Source: Sphingomonas profundi | GTDB taxonomy: Bacteria; Pseudomonadota; Alphaproteobacteria; Sphingomonadales; Sphingomonadaceae | Assembly: GCF_009739515.1 (NCBI RefSeq) | Contig: NZ_CP046535.1 | Coordinates: 930,001 to 994,000, forward strand | Reading direction: 5' to 3' | DNA length: 64,000 bases | In this document: positions 8,366 to 16,052 of the stretch, one piece after another | Numbering within the stretch: position 1 is the stretch's first letter | Layout: the number at the start of each line of letters is the position of its first letter | The notes under the pieces: generated by a model | The model's input: the letters and a program-made list of their open reading frames with translations, nothing else | Databases searched by the model: none | What the model was told of the DNA's origin: nothing | Translations under genes and position numbers: made by a program

Positions 8366-8380
8366 GAACGAACGGGGAAC
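8366..8380 (-). promoter_or_regulatory. LexA operator (alphaproteobacterial SOS box)
   Basis: GAAC at 8366-8369 and GAAC at 8377-8380 are separated by exactly 7 bp, 17 bp upstream of the lexA ATG. GTTC/GAAC-N7 direct repeats are the SOS box known for alphaproteobacteria. Two further GAAC copies lie in the same stretch (8360-8363 and 8370-8373) but with spacings that do not fit. This implies autoregulation of lexA. Confidence 0.8.
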
Positions 8381-8415
8381 GTGTAAGAAGCCCGAATCGC
8401 CCTGTCAAGCGCATC

Positions 8416-9600
8416 TCACCCGATCGGCAGTATTTCCACCGCCGCGCCCGCCGGCAGTGCCGCCTGATGCGGCGCGCGGGCGATCAGCAGCTCGGCGGCG
8501 GAGAGGCTCGCCAGGGCCGCGCTGTCCTGCCCGGAGAGGGGCATCGCCCGCCCGCCATCCCACCGCCCGCGCAGATATTCGGCCCGCACGCCGGTGGCCG
8601 GCAGCGGGCCGGCGAGCGTGGCGGGCATAATGCGGGGCAGCGGATCGGCCGCGCCCTGCATGCCGCGCACCAGCGGCAGCAGGAACAGGTTGGCGGTGAC
8701 GAAGGCGGATACCGGATTGCCGGGCAGGCCGACCATCACCGCATCGCCGAGCCGCCCGGCCATCAGCGGCTTGCCCGGCTTCATCGCGATGCGCCAGAAA
8801 TCGATCGTCGCCCCCGCCGCCGCCAGCGCCGGGCGGACGAGATCGCGATCGCCGACGGACGCGCCGCCCGTGGTGACGACGATATCGGCATCGACCACCC
8901 GCGCGAAGGCGGCGGCGAGCGCATCCAGCCGATCGGGCACGATGCCGGCATCGATCACGTCCACCGCCAGCCCGCCTAGCAAGGCGGCCAGCATCGGCGC
9001 GTTGGACGAGGGCAGGCGCGTGCCCGATACCGGCTGCCCGGCGGGCACCAGCTCGTCGCCGGTGGAGATCAGGGCGACGCGCAGGCGGCGGCGCACGGGC
9101 AGGGTGCCGTGCCCGCCGACCGCCGCCAGCCCGATCCGCGCGGGGGTGATGAGGGCGCCGGCCGCAATCAGCGTGCCGCCGGCGATGAAATCGGTGCCCG
9201 CCGCCCGCACGTGCGCGCCCGTGCGCGGCGGCCCCTCGCCGGCCAGGATCAGCCTTGCCCCGTCCCGCTCCGCCTCCTCCTGCAGCAGCACCGTGTCCGC
9301 GCCCGCCGGCAGCGGCGCGCCGGTGAAGATCCGCGCCGCCTCGCCGGGCGCGAGGGGCGTGTCCAAGCCGGCGCCGGCGGCGCTCTCGCCCACCACGGTC
9401 CACGGGCCGGGCAGCTCGGCGAAGCGGAGCGCGTAACCGTCCATCGCCGACAGGTCGGCGGCCGGCTGTGTGCGCCGCGCCGTCACGTCGGCGGCGGCGA
9501 AGCGGCCGGCGGCGGCGTTCAGCGACACCGTCTCCGCCGCCACCGGCCGGCCGAGCGCGAGGATGCGGGCCTGCGCCTCGGCGACGGGCAGCAGGCTCAT
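8416..9600 (-). CDS. moeA: molybdopterin molybdenumtransferase
   Basis: A 394-residue MoeA that inserts molybdate into adenylated molybdopterin to finish the molybdenum cofactor. Visible family marks are the N-terminal S-A-M-D-G-Y-A segment near residue 50, I-S-T-G-D-E-L-V in the MPT-binding domain, [11 protein letters not shown], and the M-K-P-G-K-P-L motif followed by [10 protein letters not shown]. The start ATG (9600) overlaps the moaC stop in an ATGA, so the two are coupled. Together with moaC, and the moeB-like gene at 454-1206, it gives part of the Moco pathway; moaA, moaD, moaE and mogA are not in the window. Confidence 0.96.
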   Translation of the reverse strand: MSLLPVAEAQARILALGRPVAAETVSLNAAAGRFAAADVTARRTQPAADLSAMDGYALRFAELPGPWTVVGESAAGAGLDTPLAPGEAARIFTGAPLPAGADTVLLQEEAERDGARLILAGEGPPRTGAHVRAAGTDFIAGGTLIAAGALITPARIGLAAVGGHGTLPVRRRLRVALISTGDELVPAGQPVSGTRLPSSNAPMLAALLGGLAVDVIDAGIVPDRLDALAAAFARVVDADIVVTTGGASVGDRDLVRPALAAAGATIDFWRIAMKPGKPLMAGRLGDAVMVGLPGNPVSAFVTANLFLLPLVRGMQGAADPLPRIMPATLAGPLPATGVRAEYLRGRWDGGRAMPLSGQDSAALASLSAAELLIARAPHQAALPAGAAVEILPIG

Positions 9601-10067
9601 GCCGCGCGCCAGTCGCCCGAGCGGCCGCCGGACTTGGCGAGCAGGCGGACGCCCTCTATCCGCATACCGCGATCGAGCGCCTTGGCCATGTCGTAGATCG
9701 TCAGCAGCGCGACCGAGACGGCGGTCATCGCCTCCATCTCGATGCCGGTCGAGTAGCGGGTCGTCACCTCGGCGGTGCAGCGGATCGCGCCCTCCTCGAG
9801 CACGAGATCGAGCGAGACGGCGGCGATCGGCAGCGGATGGCAGAGCGGGATCAGCTCGGCCGTCTTCTTGGCGGCCATGATGCCGGCGACGCGGGCCACG
9901 GCGAGCACGTCGCCCTTCTTCACGCTGCCGGCGCGGATCGCCGCCAGCGCCTCGACCGAGAGGAGGATGCGGCCCTCGGCGGTGGCGGTGCGCGCCGTTT
10001 CCGGCTTGGCCGATACGTCGACCATGCGCGCGGCGCCGGCCGCGTCGAGGTGGGTCAGCCCGGTCAT
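9597..10067 (-). CDS. moaC: cyclic pyranopterin monophosphate synthase
   Basis: A 156-residue MoaC, the enzyme that, after MoaA, converts the GTP-derived intermediate to cyclic pyranopterin monophosphate, the first stable Moco precursor. The M-V-D-V-S-A-K opening motif, the I-P-L-C-H-P-L-P-I active-site segment and the [13 protein letters not shown] stretch followed by I-Y-D-M-A-K are all present, with family-typical length. It overlaps both neighbours by 4 bp: its ATG with the trpC stop and its stop with the moeA ATG. Confidence 0.96.
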   Translation of the reverse strand: MTGLTHLDAAGAARMVDVSAKPETARTATAEGRILLSVEALAAIRAGSVKKGDVLAVARVAGIMAAKKTAELIPLCHPLPIAAVSLDLVLEEGAIRCTAEVTTRYSTGIEMEAMTAVSVALLTIYDMAKALDRGMRIEGVRLLAKSGGRSGDWRAA

Positions 10068-10858
10068 GCGCCTTCCAGCAGCCGGCGGGTCGCGGCCTCG
10101 ACATCCGCCTGCCGCATCAGCGATTCGCCGACGAGGAAGCAGGAGACGCCGTGCGCCGCCATCGCATCCAGATCCGCGCGGGTGGCAAGGCCGCTCTCGG
10201 CGACGAAGGTGCAGCCGGCGGGCGCGCGGCCGGCCAGTTCGTAGGTGCGGGCGAAATCGACCGAGAAATCGCGCAGGTCGCGATTGTTGACGCCGATGAG
10301 GCGGGAGGAGAGACGCAGCGCGCGATCGAGTTCGGCGGCGTCGTGCACCTCCACCAGCGCATCCATGCCGTGCTCGGTCGCGGCGGCCTCGATCTCGGCC
10401 ATGGCTCTGTCGTCCAGCGCGGCGACGATGATGAGGATGGCATCGGCGCCGAGCGCGCGGGCCTCTGTCACCTGCCAGGGATCGACGATGAAATCCTTGC
10501 GCAGGCACGGCAGCGGCACGGCGGCGCGGGCGGCGACCAGATAGGCGTCGGCGCCCTGGAAATAGCTCTCGTCGGTCAGCACCGAGAGGCAGGCGGCGCC
10601 GGCGGCGGCGTAGGCGCGGGCGTGGGCCGGCGGATCGAAATCGGCGCGGATCAGGCCCTTGGAGGGGGAGGCCTTCTTGATCTCGGCGATCAGGCCGAAG
10701 CCGCCGGCCGCCACCCGCGCATCCAGCGCGGCGCGGAAGCCGCGCGGGGCCGGGGCGGCGGCGGCGCGGGCGGCGAGATCGGCGAACGGCACGGCGGCGC
10801 GGCGGGCGGCCACCTCCGCGTGTTTGGTTTCGAGGATGGCGGTGAGGCGGTTGGACAT
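10064..10858 (-). CDS. trpC: indole-3-glycerol phosphate synthase
   Basis: A 264-residue TIM-barrel enzyme that closes the indole ring of indole-3-glycerol phosphate in tryptophan synthesis. The conserved [12 protein letters not shown] segment near residues 55-66, the L-R-K-D-F-I-V-D strand, I-G-V-N-N-R-D-L and the phosphate-binding A-E-S-G-L and L-V-G-E-S-L-M loops are all visible. ATG 10858 gives the family start (M-S-N-R-L-T-A-I-L); a longer frame upstream is not conserved in character. It heads the run trpC-moaC-moeA. The usual partner trpD is not next to it here. Confidence 0.96.
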   Translation of the reverse strand: MSNRLTAILETKHAEVAARRAAVPFADLAARAAAAPAPRGFRAALDARVAAGGFGLIAEIKKASPSKGLIRADFDPPAHARAYAAAGAACLSVLTDESYFQGADAYLVAARAAVPLPCLRKDFIVDPWQVTEARALGADAILIIVAALDDRAMAEIEAAATEHGMDALVEVHDAAELDRALRLSSRLIGVNNRDLRDFSVDFARTYELAGRAPAGCTFVAESGLATRADLDAMAAHGVSCFLVGESLMRQADVEAATRRLLEGA

Positions 10859-11055
10859 CGTCGCCAGACCCATGCCGCAGGACACGCAGATTGCAAGCCG
10901 GATCGGACCAGAGGCGGGGCGGGGATTGTTGGGGAGGGTAAGCCTTACAGCTTCCGCCTCCGTCATCAGGATGACGATCGCTTCGCAACGATGATGATCG
11001 CCCCGAAGCGAGGACGATCGCCGTGGAGCGAGCAGGCCGTCTGCATGGATCGCGT

Positions 11056-11817
11056 TCAGGGTGACGACGGCATGTGACCGGCCGGCGGCCCGGCGGCGTC
11101 GACGATCACCTCCAGCGCGACGTTCACGAAGTTGGCGGCGGTCAGCTGGATCAGGGGGATCGGCGCGTGGACGGTGTCGATGCGTTGCACGTTATGGCGG
11201 GTGATGCGGACGAGGAAGCGATCGCAGCTGCTGAGCACTAGCATCCTTATCGCGCGATCGTCGTCCAGTGCGATATTCTCGACGATGCCTTCGTAGGCGA
11301 CGTTCGCGCCGTCATGCTCCAGCGTCGTCACGACATAGGCGATGATGACGCTGTTGGCCGGCCGCGCGAGATCGACCCAGCGCTTCAGCCAGCCGAAGGT
11401 GGCGGCCTCGCGCATGTCGCGCACCGCGCGCCAGCCGCTGGCGCGATAGGCCGCCAGCCCCACGATCAGCGCCGGCAGCAGCAGCGAGACGAACCACGAG
11501 AGGAACGCCGCGTCGCTCACCACGCCGGCGGAGCGGCCGCCGGTGAGGATGACGCGGTAGATGTTCGGATCGAACGGAAGGACGATGCACCGCCCGCTCC
11601 AGCCGCAGACGCCGGCCTGCACCGCCAGCAGCGCGGAGAGGAGGATGTGCCCGGCCAGCGCGCCGAACACGATGACGAGCAGGCTGAAGGTGGAGCCCGG
11701 CTTCTCCGCCGCCTGCGAGATCAGGTCGGATCGTTCGCCCGCGCGCAGGCCGGCCCACAGACCCAGACCCGGCGCGAGCAGCAGCAGCGCCAGGAACAGG
11801 GTGTAGCTGAAGCTCAC
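11056..11817 (-). CDS. hypothetical membrane protein
   Basis: A 253-residue protein not assigned to a family. Three hydrophobic segments stand out: residues about 3-22 ([18 protein letters not shown]), about 45-67, and about 107-123. The C-terminal half looks like a soluble beta-rich domain on one side of the membrane, with [10 protein letters not shown] and F-L-V-R-I-T-R-H-N strands. The start is GTG 11817, 1 bp after the stop of the small upstream gene, so the two form an operon. The layout recalls small DUF6338-like proteins, but I am not sure of that. Confidence 0.6.
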   Translation of the reverse strand: MSFSYTLFLALLLLAPGLGLWAGLRAGERSDLISQAAEKPGSTFSLLVIVFGALAGHILLSALLAVQAGVCGWSGRCIVLPFDPNIYRVILTGGRSAGVVSDAAFLSWFVSLLLPALIVGLAAYRASGWRAVRDMREAATFGWLKRWVDLARPANSVIIAYVVTTLEHDGANVAYEGIVENIALDDDRAIRMLVLSSCDRFLVRITRHNVQRIDTVHAPIPLIQLTAANFVNVALEVIVDAAGPPAGHMPSSP

Positions 11818-11818
11818 C

Positions 11819-12001
11819 CTAGATCGAGTTCGGCTTGGCCTCTAGGTCCGCCCCGTCGGCATCGGCGCCACCGTCCGCGCCCTCGCGAACGACGAACTTG
11901 CCGTCCACATAATCCGCCGCGTTCCGGGCCGCCTTCCAGCTGCCGAAGCGGGCGTGGACCCTGATCCCGGTCTCGATCGATTCGGCGGTGTTGACGCGCA
12001 T
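11819..12001 (-). CDS. small hypothetical protein
   Basis: A 60-residue protein with a basic N-terminal half (R-V-H-A-R-F-G-S-W-K-A-A-R-N-A-A-D-Y-V-D-G-K) and an acidic, Asp/Ala-rich tail. ATG 12001 is preceded by a clear GGAGG ribosome-binding site 5 bp away, which favours it over an upstream in-frame start. It is 1 bp from the membrane-protein gene downstream. No family recognised. Confidence 0.6.
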   Translation of the reverse strand: MRVNTAESIETGIRVHARFGSWKAARNAADYVDGKFVVREGADGGADADGADLEAKPNSI

Positions 12002-12088
12002 GCAGCCTCCAAACGCAAATATAAGCGAGGGGCGGCCCGGCGGCAATGGCCGGGGTGCCGATCCGGTCAGGCGGCTATGCGGAAGCCG

Positions 12089-12736
12089 CTATCGATCCCC
12101 GGCCAGCCGCATGTCGAGATAATTGTCCACCGAGCGCATGAGGTCCGGCATCTCATGCTCGAAGAAGTGGTTGGCCTTCGGGATCGTATCGTGGTGGATC
12201 GTGATGTGCTTCTGCGTGCGCAGCTTGTCCACCAGCTTCTGCGTGGCGCTGGGCGTCACCACCTCGTCGCCGTCGCCCTGAATGATGATGCCGCTGGACG
12301 GGCAGGGGGCGAGAAAGGTGAAGTCGTACATGTTGGCTGGCGGCGCGATCGAGATGAAACCCTTGATCTCCGGCCGGCGCATCAGCAGCTGCATGCCGAT
12401 CCACGCGCCGAACGAGAAGCCGGCGATCCACGTCGTCTGCGCCTCCGGGTGGATCGACTGCACCCAGTCCAGCGCGGAGGCGGCATCGGAGAGTTCGCCG
12501 ACGCCGTTGTCGAACACGCCCTGGCTCTTGCCCACACCGCGGAAGTTGAAGCGCAGGGTGGCGAAGCCGCGCCGCACGAACGTCTGATACAGGGCCTGCA
12601 CGATGCGATTGTTCATCGTACCGCCGCCCTGCGGGTGCGGGTGCAGGATCATCGCCACCGGCGCGCGCGGGCGCGGGCCGGGGTTGAACCGGCCCTCCAG
12701 CCGTCCTTCGGGACCGGGGAAGATGACTTCTGGCAT
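12089..12736 (-). CDS. alpha/beta hydrolase
   Basis: A 215-residue alpha/beta-hydrolase of the small family widespread in alphaproteobacteria. The oxyanion region is L-H-P-H-P-Q-G-G-G (31-39). The nucleophile is Ser108 in A-G-F-S-F-G-A-W, an acid sits in Q-G-D-G-D-E-V-V, and the His is in A-N-H-F-F-E-H. There is no lid insertion or signal peptide. The natural substrate is unknown; esterase or thioesterase activity is most likely. It is divergent from the cysteine desulfurase gene and has a recognisable promoter. Confidence 0.85.
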   Translation of the reverse strand: MPEVIFPGPEGRLEGRFNPGPRPRAPVAMILHPHPQGGGTMNNRIVQALYQTFVRRGFATLRFNFRGVGKSQGVFDNGVGELSDAASALDWVQSIHPEAQTTWIAGFSFGAWIGMQLLMRRPEIKGFISIAPPANMYDFTFLAPCPSSGIIIQGDGDEVVTPSATQKLVDKLRTQKHITIHHDTIPKANHFFEHEMPDLMRSVDNYLDMRLAGDR

Positions 12737-12790
12737 CGCAACCTGCTTGACTATCGGTAAGCGTCGCAGAGGATGCGGCGCCGGGCGGCC

Positions 12791-12818
12791 TATATATAAG
12801 GCGATGGCTTTTCCGCAA
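12791..12818 (-). promoter_or_regulatory. possible sigma-70 promoter of the alpha/beta hydrolase gene
   Basis: On the minus strand, TTGCGG (12818-12813) and TATATA (12796-12791) are 16 bp apart. This would start transcription about 50 bp upstream of the ATG at 12736. The AT-rich TATATATAAG run stands out in this GC-rich DNA. Confidence 0.4.
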
Positions 12819-12837
12819 TCATCACCGGAGCGAGGCT

Positions 12838-13905
12838 GTGGCGACGCGCATCTATCTCGATCATGCCGCCACCACGCCTGTCGCCACGGCGGCGCGCGAG
12901 GCGATGGCGGTGGCGCTGGGCAGCTGGGCCAATCCGTCCTCCCCGCACGCGGAAGGGCGCGCCGCGCGCGCGGCGCTGGAGGAGGCGCGCGGGCGCATCG
13001 CGGCGGCGCTCGGCTGGGGCGGCACGCTGATCCTCACCAGCGGCGCGACGGAGGCGATCGCGCTGGCGGCGGGCAACGCCAAGGCCGGCGCGCGGCTGGC
13101 CTGCGCGGTGGAGCATGATGCCGTGCGCCGCGTCGCCGCGCCGACGATCGCCTGCGACGAGGGCGGACGGATCGACCTAGCGTCGCTGGCGACGGCGCTC
13201 TCCGCCGCCGGGCCGGCGCCGCTGGTGATCGCCCAGTCGGTGAACAACGAGACGGGGGTGATCCAGCCGCTGGCGGACGTGGCGGCGGCGGTGCGCGCGG
13301 CGGGCGGCCTGCTGCTGGCGGATTGCGCGCAGTCGGCCGGCAAGCTGCCGCTGCCGGAGGCCGACTTCATCGCGATCTCCGCGCACAAGCTGGGCGGGCC
13401 GCCGGGGATCGGCGCGCTGCTGGTGCGCGATCCCGCCACCTTGGATGCGATCGGCGGGCAGGAGAAGGGCTATCGACCGGGAACGGAGAATGTGCCCGCC
13501 GCGATCGGCTTCGCCGCCGCGCTGGCCGGACGGCGGGCGTGGATGGAGCGGGCGGCCGAGTTCCGCCAGCAGCTCGATCGCACGATCGCCGCCGCCGGCG
13601 GCGAGCTGGTGGCGGCAGAGGTGGCGCGGCTGCCGACGATCGCCAGCTACCGGATGCCAGGCGTGCCGGCGGCGGCGCAGCTGATTCAGTTCGACCTGGC
13701 CGGCATCGCCGTGTCGGCGGGCTCCGCCTGCTCGTCCGGCAGCGTCAGCCCCAGCCACGTGCTGGCGGCGATGGGGTGGGACGAGGCGCACGCCCGCGAG
13801 GTGATCCGCATCAGCTTCGGCCCCGCCACCAGTCGCACCGACGTGTATCGCTGCGGCGAGGTGTGGACGAAGCTGGCGGCGGATGCGAAACGCCGGGCGG
13901 CATGA
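12838..13905 (+). CDS. cysteine desulfurase (NifS/IscS family), first of a tandem pair
   Basis: A 355-residue PLP-dependent class V aminotransferase that takes sulfur from cysteine as an enzyme persulfide for Fe-S clusters or thio-cofactors. The PLP Lys is residue 184 in S-A-H-K-L-G-G, and the persulfide Cys is 298 in S-A-G-S-A-C-S-S-G-S. Y-L-D-H-A-A-T-T-P starts the protein, and Y-R-P-G-T-E-N-V-P binds the phosphate. The start is GTG 12838 behind GGAGCGAGGC. It overlaps the second desulfurase gene by an ATGA. No iscU, iscA or hscBA genes are nearby. Confidence 0.92.
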   Translation: MATRIYLDHAATTPVATAAREAMAVALGSWANPSSPHAEGRAARAALEEARGRIAAALGWGGTLILTSGATEAIALAAGNAKAGARLACAVEHDAVRRVAAPTIACDEGGRIDLASLATALSAAGPAPLVIAQSVNNETGVIQPLADVAAAVRAAGGLLLADCAQSAGKLPLPEADFIAISAHKLGGPPGIGALLVRDPATLDAIGGQEKGYRPGTENVPAAIGFAAALAGRRAWMERAAEFRQQLDRTIAAAGGELVAAEVARLPTIASYRMPGVPAAAQLIQFDLAGIAVSAGSACSSGSVSPSHVLAAMGWDEAHAREVIRISFGPATSRTDVYRCGEVWTKLAADAKRRAA

Positions 13906-14993
13906 TCTACCTCGACTATCAGGCGACGACGCCGCTGGCGCCGGAGGCGCTGGACGCGATGCTGCCGTGGCTGGACGAGAAGTTCGGCAATCCGCACTCG
14001 CCCCACCGCATGGGCCGGGAAGCGGCGGCGGCGGTGGAGGTGGCGCGCGAGCGGGTAGCGGCGATGCTGCCGCCGGGCGGGCGCACGGCCTTTACCTCCG
14101 GCGCGACGGAGGCCCTCAATTGGGCGATAAAGGGCCTGCCGCCGGGTGGCATCGTGACGATCGCCACCGAGCATGCCGCCGTGCTGGACACGGTGGCGGC
14201 GCTCGCCCGGCACGGTCGGCCGGTGACGGTGCTGCCGGTCAACCGCGACGGCATCGTCGATCCGGAAGCCGCAGCCCGCGCCATCGTGCCGGGCACGAGC
14301 GCGGTGGTGGCCATGCTGGTGAACAACGAGATCGGCGTCATCGGGCCGGTCGCCGCTCTGGCGGAGCGGGCCCATGCGGCGGGCGCGCTGCTGCTCTGCG
14401 ATGCGGTGCAGGGTTACGGCCGCGTCGCGATCCCCGAGGCATGCGATCTCGTCGCCATCTCTGCGCACAAGGTTCATGGGCCGAAGGGGATCGGCGCGTT
14501 GTGGATCCGCGACGGCGTGACGCTGGAGCCGTTGCTGCACGGAGGCGGACAGGAGGCGGGCGGTCGATCGGGCACGCTGAGCCCGGCTTTGTGTGCCGGC
14601 TTCGGCGCCGCGGCATCCGTGGCTGCCGCTCGGATGGAGGTGGATGCCGACCATGTCCTCGCGCTTTTCGGCGAGGCTCATACGATGCTGGGCGGCTGGA
14701 CGGTGAACGGCGCCCTCGATCATCGCTGGTTCGGCAACCTGAACGTCCGCCGTGCCGGGCTTGATGCCGGGCGGCTCATCTCGGAACTGCGCGGGGTCGC
14801 CTTTTCGGCGGGATCGGCATGCGCCAGCGGATCGGGACGGCCGAGCCATGTTCTGCGAGCGCTGGGCCTGAGCGATGCCGAGGCCCGATCGAGCATCCGT
14901 CTGGGCTTCGGCCGTTATACGACGCGTGAGGAGCTGACCCAGGCGATCGCGCTCGTCAACGAAGCCGCCGATCGCCAGATGGCGTTCGCATGA
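13902..14993 (+). CDS. cysteine desulfurase (NifS/IscS family), second of a tandem pair
   Basis: A 363-residue paralogue of the preceding protein but clearly diverged from it. The PLP Lys is residue 190 (S-A-H-K-V-H-G-P-K-G), and the catalytic Cys is 307 (S-A-G-S-A-C-A-S-G-S). It also keeps G-G-G-Q-E-A-G-G-R-S-G-T-L-S, so both copies look active. Its 3' half has a noticeably lower share of the strongest GC-ending codons than its 5' half. It overlaps the ferredoxin gene downstream by an ATGA, tying it to Fe-S assembly. The two desulfurases might form a heterodimer, since the family is dimeric with the active site near the interface; this is inference. Confidence 0.92.
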   Translation: MIYLDYQATTPLAPEALDAMLPWLDEKFGNPHSPHRMGREAAAAVEVARERVAAMLPPGGRTAFTSGATEALNWAIKGLPPGGIVTIATEHAAVLDTVAALARHGRPVTVLPVNRDGIVDPEAAARAIVPGTSAVVAMLVNNEIGVIGPVAALAERAHAAGALLLCDAVQGYGRVAIPEACDLVAISAHKVHGPKGIGALWIRDGVTLEPLLHGGGQEAGGRSGTLSPALCAGFGAAASVAAARMEVDADHVLALFGEAHTMLGGWTVNGALDHRWFGNLNVRRAGLDAGRLISELRGVAFSAGSACASGSGRPSHVLRALGLSDAEARSSIRLGFGRYTTREELTQAIALVNEAADRQMAFA

Positions 14994-15325
14994 CGATCGT
15001 CCGCTTCGTCTCCGCCGACGGGCGCGACACCAGCGAGGTGGAGGCGGCGAAGGGATCGCGCCTGCTCGACGTGGCGCAGGCGGACGGCCAGCCGCTGGAG
15101 GGGACGTGCGAGGGGCAGATGGCCTGCTCCACCTGCCACGTGATCGTGGACGCCGGCGACTTCGCCGCGCTGCCGCCGCCGAGCGAGATGGAGGAGGATC
15201 TGCTCGATCTGGCCGCCGGGGTGACGCGTCATTCCCGGCTGGCCTGCCAGATCTGGCTGGAGCCGGGCCTCGCCTCCCTGACGGTGCGGATGCCGGCCAC
15301 GAGCCGGGACATGCAGGGGCGTTGA
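14990..15325 (+). CDS. [2Fe-2S] ferredoxin (adrenodoxin/IscFdx type)
   Basis: A 111-residue vertebrate-type ferredoxin. The cluster ligands are Cys40, Cys46, Cys49 and Cys86 (C-x5-C-x2-C...C), with E-G-Q-M-A-C-S-T-C-H-V around the loop. It ends S-L-T-V-R-M-P as adrenodoxin-like ferredoxins do. Its place directly behind two cysteine desulfurases suggests it supplies electrons during Fe-S assembly, like Fdx in isc operons. The TGA overlaps the putative -35 box of the ffs promoter. Confidence 0.93.
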   Translation: MTIVRFVSADGRDTSEVEAAKGSRLLDVAQADGQPLEGTCEGQMACSTCHVIVDAGDFAALPPPSEMEEDLLDLAAGVTRHSRLACQIWLEPGLASLTVRMPATSRDMQGR

Positions 15326-15350
15326 TAAAGCGCCCGGCTTGCGCCATATG
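15322..15350 (+). promoter_or_regulatory. putative promoter of ffs
   Basis: TTGATA (15322-15327) and CATATG (15345-15350) are 17 bp apart, placing a start about 7 bp later near 15356-15357, where the SRP RNA helix begins. The -35 box overlaps the ferredoxin stop codon. Confidence 0.5.
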
Positions 15351-15353
15351 CGC

Positions 15354-15451
15354 CCGTGGAAGTCGGGCGGACGGTGCCGTCGCCAACTTGGTCAGGTCCG
15401 GAAGGAAGCAGCCACAACGATTTCGTACCGGGTCGTTCCGGCTTCCACCGG
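15354..15451 (+). ncRNA. ffs: signal recognition particle RNA, small (4.5S) bacterial type
   Basis: The universally conserved SRP core is exact: GGTCAGGTCCGGAAGGAAGC lies at 15390-15409, forming the GGAA tetraloop and the asymmetric loop bound by Ffh. The outer strands GTGGAAGTCGG (about 15356-15366) and CCGGCTTCCAC (about 15438-15448) pair to close a single long hairpin of about 95 nt. The RNA scaffolds Ffh-FtsY protein targeting. Ends are estimated from pairing and may be off by a few bases. Confidence 0.92.
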
Positions 15452-15495
15452 CCGCTGCGGTTGACAAGGCCGGCCCGCGGCGGCGAGAAAGCGTC

Positions 15496-15738
15496 ATGGA
15501 ACATGTCGCCATCCCACTCACTGACACGTTGCTCGATCACATGCGCGCGCGCGTAGCGCGTGATGGCTTTCGTGACGCGGGCGAGTATCTCCGCTCGCTT
15601 GTGTCACTCGACCTGGATCGCGCGGAGCGGTTGCGCACCGCCATTCAAGAAGGGCTGGATAGCGGGATCAGCAAACGCAGTGTCGACGAAATTTTCGAAG
15701 ACGCGATGCGACGACACCTTGAAGCTGGTTCTCAGTAA
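15496..15738 (+). CDS. parD: ParD-family antitoxin
   Basis: An 80-residue antitoxin with an N-terminal ribbon-helix-helix (I-P-L-T-D-T-L-L-D-H-M-R-A-R-V, then F-R-D-A-G-E-Y-L-R-S-L-V) and a C-terminal toxin-binding helix. Such proteins neutralise ParE and repress their own operon. Base composition here (more A/T and non-GC-ending codons) differs from the flanking genes, and the module separates ffs from dnaX, which are often neighbours, so it is probably acquired. ATG 15496 follows a GGCGAGAAAGCG leader. Confidence 0.85.
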   Translation: MEHVAIPLTDTLLDHMRARVARDGFRDAGEYLRSLVSLDLDRAERLRTAIQEGLDSGISKRSVDEIFEDAMRRHLEAGSQ

Positions 15739-16009
15739 TCTCGCGGATGCCGACATCAACGGCATCGCGGAATATAGTCTAAGACAATGGGGTGTTGCTC
15801 AAGCGAGACACTATTCTGCGGGGCTGACCGCGTTTCTTGAAGACTTGCGAAACGGGACCGTTACCGGGAGCGTGACGCTCGATACGCCTTCCGAGGTTCG
15901 TCGCGGCAAATATCGCTCCCACTTCATCTTCTTCCGGCGATCGGCTACGGATCTGTTGATCGTCCGCGTCCTTCACGAGCGTATGGACCACCTTCGACAC
16001 CTTCGCTGA
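15719..16009 (+). CDS. parE: ParE/RelE-family toxin
   Basis: A 96-residue toxin of the ParE family, starting at TTG 15719 (M-K-L-V-L-S-N-L-A-D-A-D, matching the usual M-K-L-x-L-S start) and overlapping parD by 20 bp. It has Q-W-G-V-A-Q-A-R-H-Y in the helical hairpin, R-R-G-K-Y-R-S-H-F-I-F-F-R in the central sheet, and ends with the typical V-L-H-E-R-M-D strand. ParE toxins poison DNA gyrase, while RelE cousins cut mRNA; the family name is secure but the target is not. The start codon is inferred from the protein alignment pattern, since no good ribosome-binding site precedes it. Confidence 0.85.
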   Translation: MKLVLSNLADADINGIAEYSLRQWGVAQARHYSAGLTAFLEDLRNGTVTGSVTLDTPSEVRRGKYRSHFIFFRRSATDLLIVRVLHERMDHLRHLR

Positions 16010-16052
16010 CAGGCGGATGACGTTCGCCCGACCGGCCGCTACATCTTCTCCC

